From Nemopilema nomurai (taxonomy: Eukaryota > Cnidaria > Scyphozoa > Rhizostomeae > Rhizostomatidae): a stretch of DNA of 64,000 bases. The notes under the pieces were generated by a model that was not told the origin of the DNA, made no database searches, and saw nothing but the letters and a program-made list of their open reading frames with translations. The DNA is taken from positions 2,548,781 to 2,612,780 of the forward strand of contig ML133387.1 of assembly GCA_003864495.1 (NCBI GenBank). The letters run 5' to 3'. The first letter of the stretch is position 1. Every line of letters begins with the position of its first letter. A program made the translations under genes and the position numbers. Positions 59,914 through 64,000 of this stretch are shown piece by piece.

Positions 59914-61377
59914 CTACTCAACAGGTCCCCTTGCTCTTCTAGCTAATGATAAATTGACACATGAAATAATAACAAGTGCCATGGCAGCAAAAGCACCAAG
60001 AATGATAAAGGCACTTCCTGAGAATATAGCTACAGTGCCTCTATAAATGCTGTTTGACATAACATTAGCCAACAATGCACCAAAGGCATCAAGAAACTCG
60101 ATTGCTGCCAATATTGATCCATGTGAGTCACTTGGTACTTGCTTTGTTATCAGTGATCTCATACCGCTGAGAGCTACACCAATTCCCATACCACTCATGG
60201 TTACAATGTAGAGCATAGTCTTGGAGTTTGAAAATGCAAGCAGGATGTAGTTTGCTATCTGACTTACAAGTCCAATAAGAATCATTTTGTGGTCTTTCAA
60301 TCTAAAGCATCTCACTGCAACTTGGGACAAAAGAACTGCTCCAACACCTCTCGTTACAGAGGTGAAAGCTAAGTAGTATCCCACTTCTTCAGATGATAAA
60401 TTGAATGGCCTGTGCTTTACAAATAAGACAGTTATAAAAATTTCGCCAGCTACAGCAATGATTGCAAACCAAAATGCGACAAGAAGAGCTATCAGCAGGC
60501 CTTTTGATTTTCTCTTCTTTATTACAGAGAAAACCATGTATATGTGATTCATAGGATTCAAATGATAGGCTATATTGTGGGTATTAGAGCCCTTCTTTTC
60601 TTTTTTCTTGCACAATATTGGTAGGTCCTCTTCAGTTTTTTCATCGTCTTCTTTACTGTCATCATTTTCACTGCTTTCTGATGATTGGGTCGTCCTGGTT
60701 GGGGAAGTTTCACTTGAATCTGGGACAAAGTTAGGCTTTGGAAGAAAGAATACCACATGAAGAAACATCAACCCACTCATTGATAGTGTAGAAATAAAAG
60801 CTGCCCCAAAACCAAAATTCTGGATCAAGAATCCACTAGCAAGTCCAGCTGGTGCCCCGCTGAAGAACATAATCCCTTCAATGATTGCCATCCTCATTGT
60901 ACGCTTTGAGCTTTTCTCTGTAATATCTGCCATATACGAATAGGCTATTGCATATGCCCCTTGAAAATCCCCAAAAATTGACGTCGTGATAGCACCAATT
61001 ACCAGATATGCTGGCGAGCTTGAAAGGAACTTGGTAGAATTCAACAAGTAGATGATGCTCTGGACGCCAAAGAAAATTGGCGGAATCAGAATTGCTCGAT
61101 TGCGACCAATTTTATCCGCAATAGGACCCCAAATTAAAACAGCAAACATACTTGGTAACAATGTAGCGAGGAGCAAAATCAGGACCCACGTTGAGGACAG
61201 TTCTTGCACAGTGTCTTGCTCATGTCGGTAACTAGGGCTTGTCAAGTGCTTGCAGACAGTGGCGTTGTACTTCCCAGTACAAACTTTTTCCAGTACAAGT
61301 TGCGGTATAGTAACAATGTTTACAGTGTAAATAAAGTTGAGCAAGACAACAAACGGTTCTGCTGTAATTAACGACAT
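59914..61377 (-). CDS. SLC46-family solute transporter (MFS, proton-coupled folate transporter-like)
   Basis: A 487-residue major facilitator protein in one exon, expected to have 12 membrane helices. TM2-3 carries the MFS motif GPIADKIGRNRA. FGDFQGAYAIAYSYMADIT followed by RTMRMA is the SLC46 signature region, which includes PCFT/SLC46A1 and the SLC46A3 type. A central Ser/Asp/Glu loop (SSESSENDDSKEDDEKTEED) sits between TM6 and TM7, as usual. An NAT glycosylation site and two Cys lie in the first outer loop. Start chosen at ATG 61,375-61,377, just before TM1 (EPFVVLLNFIYTVNIVTIPQ); the frame stays open upstream, but without an ATG. An acceptor-like TTTCAG at 61,388 and a 49-base stretch at 61,441-61,489 between good splice signals suggest a 5' UTR exon and a very short intron. 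Substrate is not predictable here. Confidence 0.93.
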   Translation of the reverse strand: MSLITAEPFVVLLNFIYTVNIVTIPQLVLEKVCTGKYNATVCKHLTSPSYRHEQDTVQELSSTWVLILLLATLLPSMFAVLIWGPIADKIGRNRAILIPPIFFGVQSIIYLLNSTKFLSSSPAYLVIGAITTSIFGDFQGAYAIAYSYMADITEKSSKRTMRMAIIEGIMFFSGAPAGLASGFLIQNFGFGAAFISTLSMSGLMFLHVVFFLPKPNFVPDSSETSPTRTTQSSESSENDDSKEDDEKTEEDLPILCKKKEKKGSNTHNIAYHLNPMNHIYMVFSVIKKRKSKGLLIALLVAFWFAIIAVAGEIFITVLFVKHRPFNLSSEEVGYYLAFTSVTRGVGAVLLSQVAVRCFRLKDHKMILIGLVSQIANYILLAFSNSKTMLYIVTMSGMGIGVALSGMRSLITKQVPSDSHGSILAAIEFLDAFGALLANVMSNSIYRGTVAIFSGSAFIILGAFAAMALVIISCVNLSLARRARGPVE

Positions 61378-61440
61378 TATTTTTTGTCTGAAACCTTCAT
61401 GGGTAGTCCGTGAGGTTATTTCGCAAGAAACAAAGCTTAC

Positions 61441-61489
61441 CTCTTTTTCAATTTCAAGCAAACCTAAGCGAGGTTCATTATTTATTACT
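61441..61489 (-). other. Possible 5' UTR exon of the SLC46 gene
   Basis: Bounded by TATATTCAG and GAG|GTAAGC, followed 53 bases later by the TTTCAG acceptor ahead of the transporter ATG. Splicing would shift the open frame, so the stretch would be untranslated. The implied 53-base intron is unusually short. Confidence 0.35.
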
Positions 61490-61541
61490 CTGAATATAAG
61501 ATTACCATAAAAGCTCTATTTAGCCCCCTCTCTAATAAGTG

Positions 61542-61556
61542 CCCCCCCCCCCCCCC
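61542..61556. repeat. C15 homopolymer upstream of SLC46
   Basis: Fifteen C in a row about 170 bases upstream of the transporter start codon; simple repeat, and prone to length error. Confidence 0.9.
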
Positions 61557-62176
61557 AATTATGATACAAAAAAGACTTCAGAGTGAAATGCAATGATTTA
61601 GTTAGAGCTCATAATTGGAATATTGGAAAAACTTATAGACTAAGACTTGAAACTTTATTGAATTTCATGATTTAAAAACTAGATTTCAGCCACTTTTTGC
61701 TATATATTTTCGTCTTTAAATATAAACAAAAACTTCAGGAAAATAAATCAGTTTGTATATTTGACCTTGATTAAGCCCCCTATGGTCCATAAATGAAATT
61801 GGTCCAGTATGTAAGAATTGGCCTCTTGTATTTAGTATTAGACGCCGTGATGTCTCAGTTGCGTGATACAATGAAATGTCCTGTTGGACCCTGTTGTCGC
61901 AGAAAACGTCTTTATAATTTGCAATCATGCATTGATGCTGGTCTCAAAGTAGGAGATGGGGCTGAACAAAGAGCCGGTATAGGGGTCCGGCAGTCCACTT
62001 CTAGAAAACTGTTTGCGATCACGCCCTTTTGAGAGTCGGAAAATACCCCCTTTCAAAGGGCACTGGTATCTTTCTTGAAGCCTTTCTGCTTATAAAAGAC
62101 CACCCATGATAACGGCTTCTCAGACCAGGCTAACAAGCCAGTATTAAGGAACTCATCTAAGAGAGCAAACTTTTAC

Positions 62177-62281
62177 CGTTGCAAGTGCATCGCCAGATAT
62201 TGGAACAACATACTCGTAGGAGGGTGAGACATTTTGAAATGCTTCCAGTTCCAGCATCGATGTGATTGAAGGATCCATCAT
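62177..62281 (-). CDS. Exon-like stretch, unrecognised
   Basis: Two tandem ATGs open a 35-codon frame, MMDPSITSMLELEAFQNVSP then SYEYVVPISGDALAT, ending at a donor (ACG|GTAAAA) in phase 0. Composition is protein-like. It does not join in phase with the SLC46 exon, so it may be the first exon of another transcript. Family unknown. Confidence 0.3.
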
Positions 62282-62289
62282 TACAAACT

Positions 62290-64000
62290 TTTGATTTAGA
62301 AATCAAAGTGATTTAGAAAAAACAAAAGTAAAGTATAAGAGGATTAGTGGGTATGACGATAATATCTTGTAGGATTTATCTGATAGAACTTTGTCATGAA
62401 TCTGAAAAACTCTAAGGAACAAGAACTCTAAGGGCCTTTTAGGCAGGCTAATAAGAACACGATGTACGCAATGCTGAAGTTACCAAAGCTGAAGGGAATT
62501 TATGTTGAAGTTATTTCTCTTTGTTATCGTCAATTCATTTAAATGAGAAAATTGAATTTTCCACACCTTCCAAAGCTTTTAGGCCTCTCCTTAACAAAAG
62601 GTATGGGGGATCTTCATTGTTCCTTAAACGGACCGACATGAAAATGTTTTAAGTGTGATTGGCTTACACGTCATGTGTACATTCATGGCAAATTCTTAAA
62701 ACCAATGATCGAAAGAGCGATACTTATCAAAGTTATCAATCAATTACAAAAATTTCGAACGTGTTCATTTTCTACTGATAGGGGAGCTAGGTTTCTTTTG
62801 CCAATACAATGAGCTTGTATGAACGAAGCAATTAAGGTTGCACAATGCCTGTTAAAATGTTTGGATCGAAATATACTCGATCTGCATTCATTTACCCCCC
62901 ATCTTCCTTCAAACATTGTTACCCTTCTGCAAAACGAGGACACTTTTTTACTTTCTGCCCCAGATGGACTAGAATTGTACTTTGTTAGCCACACCATATC
63001 AGGGTAAATGGGTCAAATAGGTGATAAACCACTAAAGGATGAAACCACTAAAGGGCAGTTTTAGTAGAACTACTTTAGTGCAGATATAGATTGGCTACTT
63101 ATGTTACTAGAAAAGTATAATGTTCCTTAACAGCTCTTTGGAAAGCCTTAAAATCAAAGATTTGAATTAAAAGATAATTGAAACAAAATAAACATGTAGG
63201 TCAAACTCTGGAAATTAATCATTTATTACCAATTCTACAAAACTAGGCAATATGTATTCTTCAAATTTGAGTGTGTGAAGTTGCATCCTGACAACTGAAC
63301 CATTTAGAGATTGCAAAGGTGAACTTTTTGATCAATTTTGAAATTGAAAGTCACATTGCAAAAATGATGATGAATGCAAGATATAATAGCCAACATAATA
63401 TGTATACATCAGCAAATCATCCAAAAGGTGGTAAAGTAAATAGCTGATCAGCAGACAAAACAAATTATGAAGTTGTGGTGGGTGCATATGATTGGCTGTC
63501 TAATAACCAAGCAGTGTTCACCTAACACCTTTTTGAGAATACGGTTTGTGCCAGATTGAAGTTTTGTACTACAAAACACTTGTTCATACATTTCAAAGAA
63601 AAGTACAACACACGAATGTAAAAGAGCAATAGAGTATGGCAGATTACAGAATTTGGCCACACACAGACCAGAGGGGGGGGAGGATGCAATTATGCTCTTC
63701 AGGCTATTGAATGGTCAGTAATAAAAAATACGATTTGCACATATATTTCATTGGCTCAAGCAAGGATTTAAACTGCAAAATTTTGTGCCAACTGAAAAAG
63801 CTAAGAAGATAGATAAAAATGCATAAAACATTTCAGCTAGCCTTTTATTTTGACCAATAGAGGCTAGGAAATTTGAGTTTGACCAATCAGTCATCTTTCC
63901 ATGATTATTAAAATTATGCAGAGAGAACTGAGAAATTTGAATGAATGTGAGTTTTAGTTTGACATAAAGATTTGTCTTTGAAATGCCTTGAAAATAGCTG
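62290..64000. other. Intergenic DNA to the right edge
   Basis: AT-rich, no gene supported. G-run at about 63,672-63,680. Confidence 0.55.

Noticed and set aside
60575..60760. Plus-strand frame rich in Ser inside the transporter
   Set aside because: Antisense shadow of the acidic Ser-rich central loop of the SLC46 protein.

Overview
The window is intron-rich, AT-rich invertebrate DNA. It is most consistent with an anthozoan cnidarian (stony coral or sea anemone), judged by gene structure and protein style; the species was not identified. It holds one large satellite array, one long multi-exon receptor gene on the minus strand, one transporter gene on the minus strand, and intergenic and intronic DNA with small transposable-element remnants. 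There is no sign of an operon, a prokaryotic gene or CRISPR.

Layout. 1-10,545: a head-to-tail satellite with a unit of about 176 bp, cut off by the left window edge; its last few units decay sequence-wise before unique DNA begins. 10,546-12,460: unique DNA with a 308-bp-spaced duplicated segment. 12,463-45,984 (minus): an adhesion G-protein-coupled receptor gene rebuilt exon by exon from splice signals and reading phase. 46,000-59,900: mostly non-coding, with a tRNA-like/SINE-like element (54.5 kb), an inverted-repeat element (52.2-52.5 kb) and a two-exon fragment of an unrecognised minus-strand gene (50.27-50.75 kb). 59,914-61,377 (minus): an SLC46-family major facilitator transporter. 61.4-64 kb: non-coding apart from one exon-like stretch at 62.2 kb.

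The receptor reads, from N to C terminus: signal peptide, short linker micro-exon, pentraxin/laminin-G-like domain carrying two RKRR sites, four fibronectin type III domains, hormone-receptor motif (HRM), GAIN domain with GPS cleavage site, seven membrane helices, and a Ser-rich cytoplasmic tail of at least 440 residues. It has 32 coding exons that I can place, about 1,700 residues. All junctions agree in phase except one in the tail, between 15,886 and 14,667, where a small exon seems to be missing from my model. FN3 arrays are not part of the human adhesion-GPCR ectodomain repertoire as I know it, so this architecture is the most interesting item in the window.

Two intact-looking MITEs with identifiable target-site duplications (TA and TAA types) sit in introns of the receptor gene, and a 21-bp minisatellite ends directly at the splice donor of the exon coding TM5.
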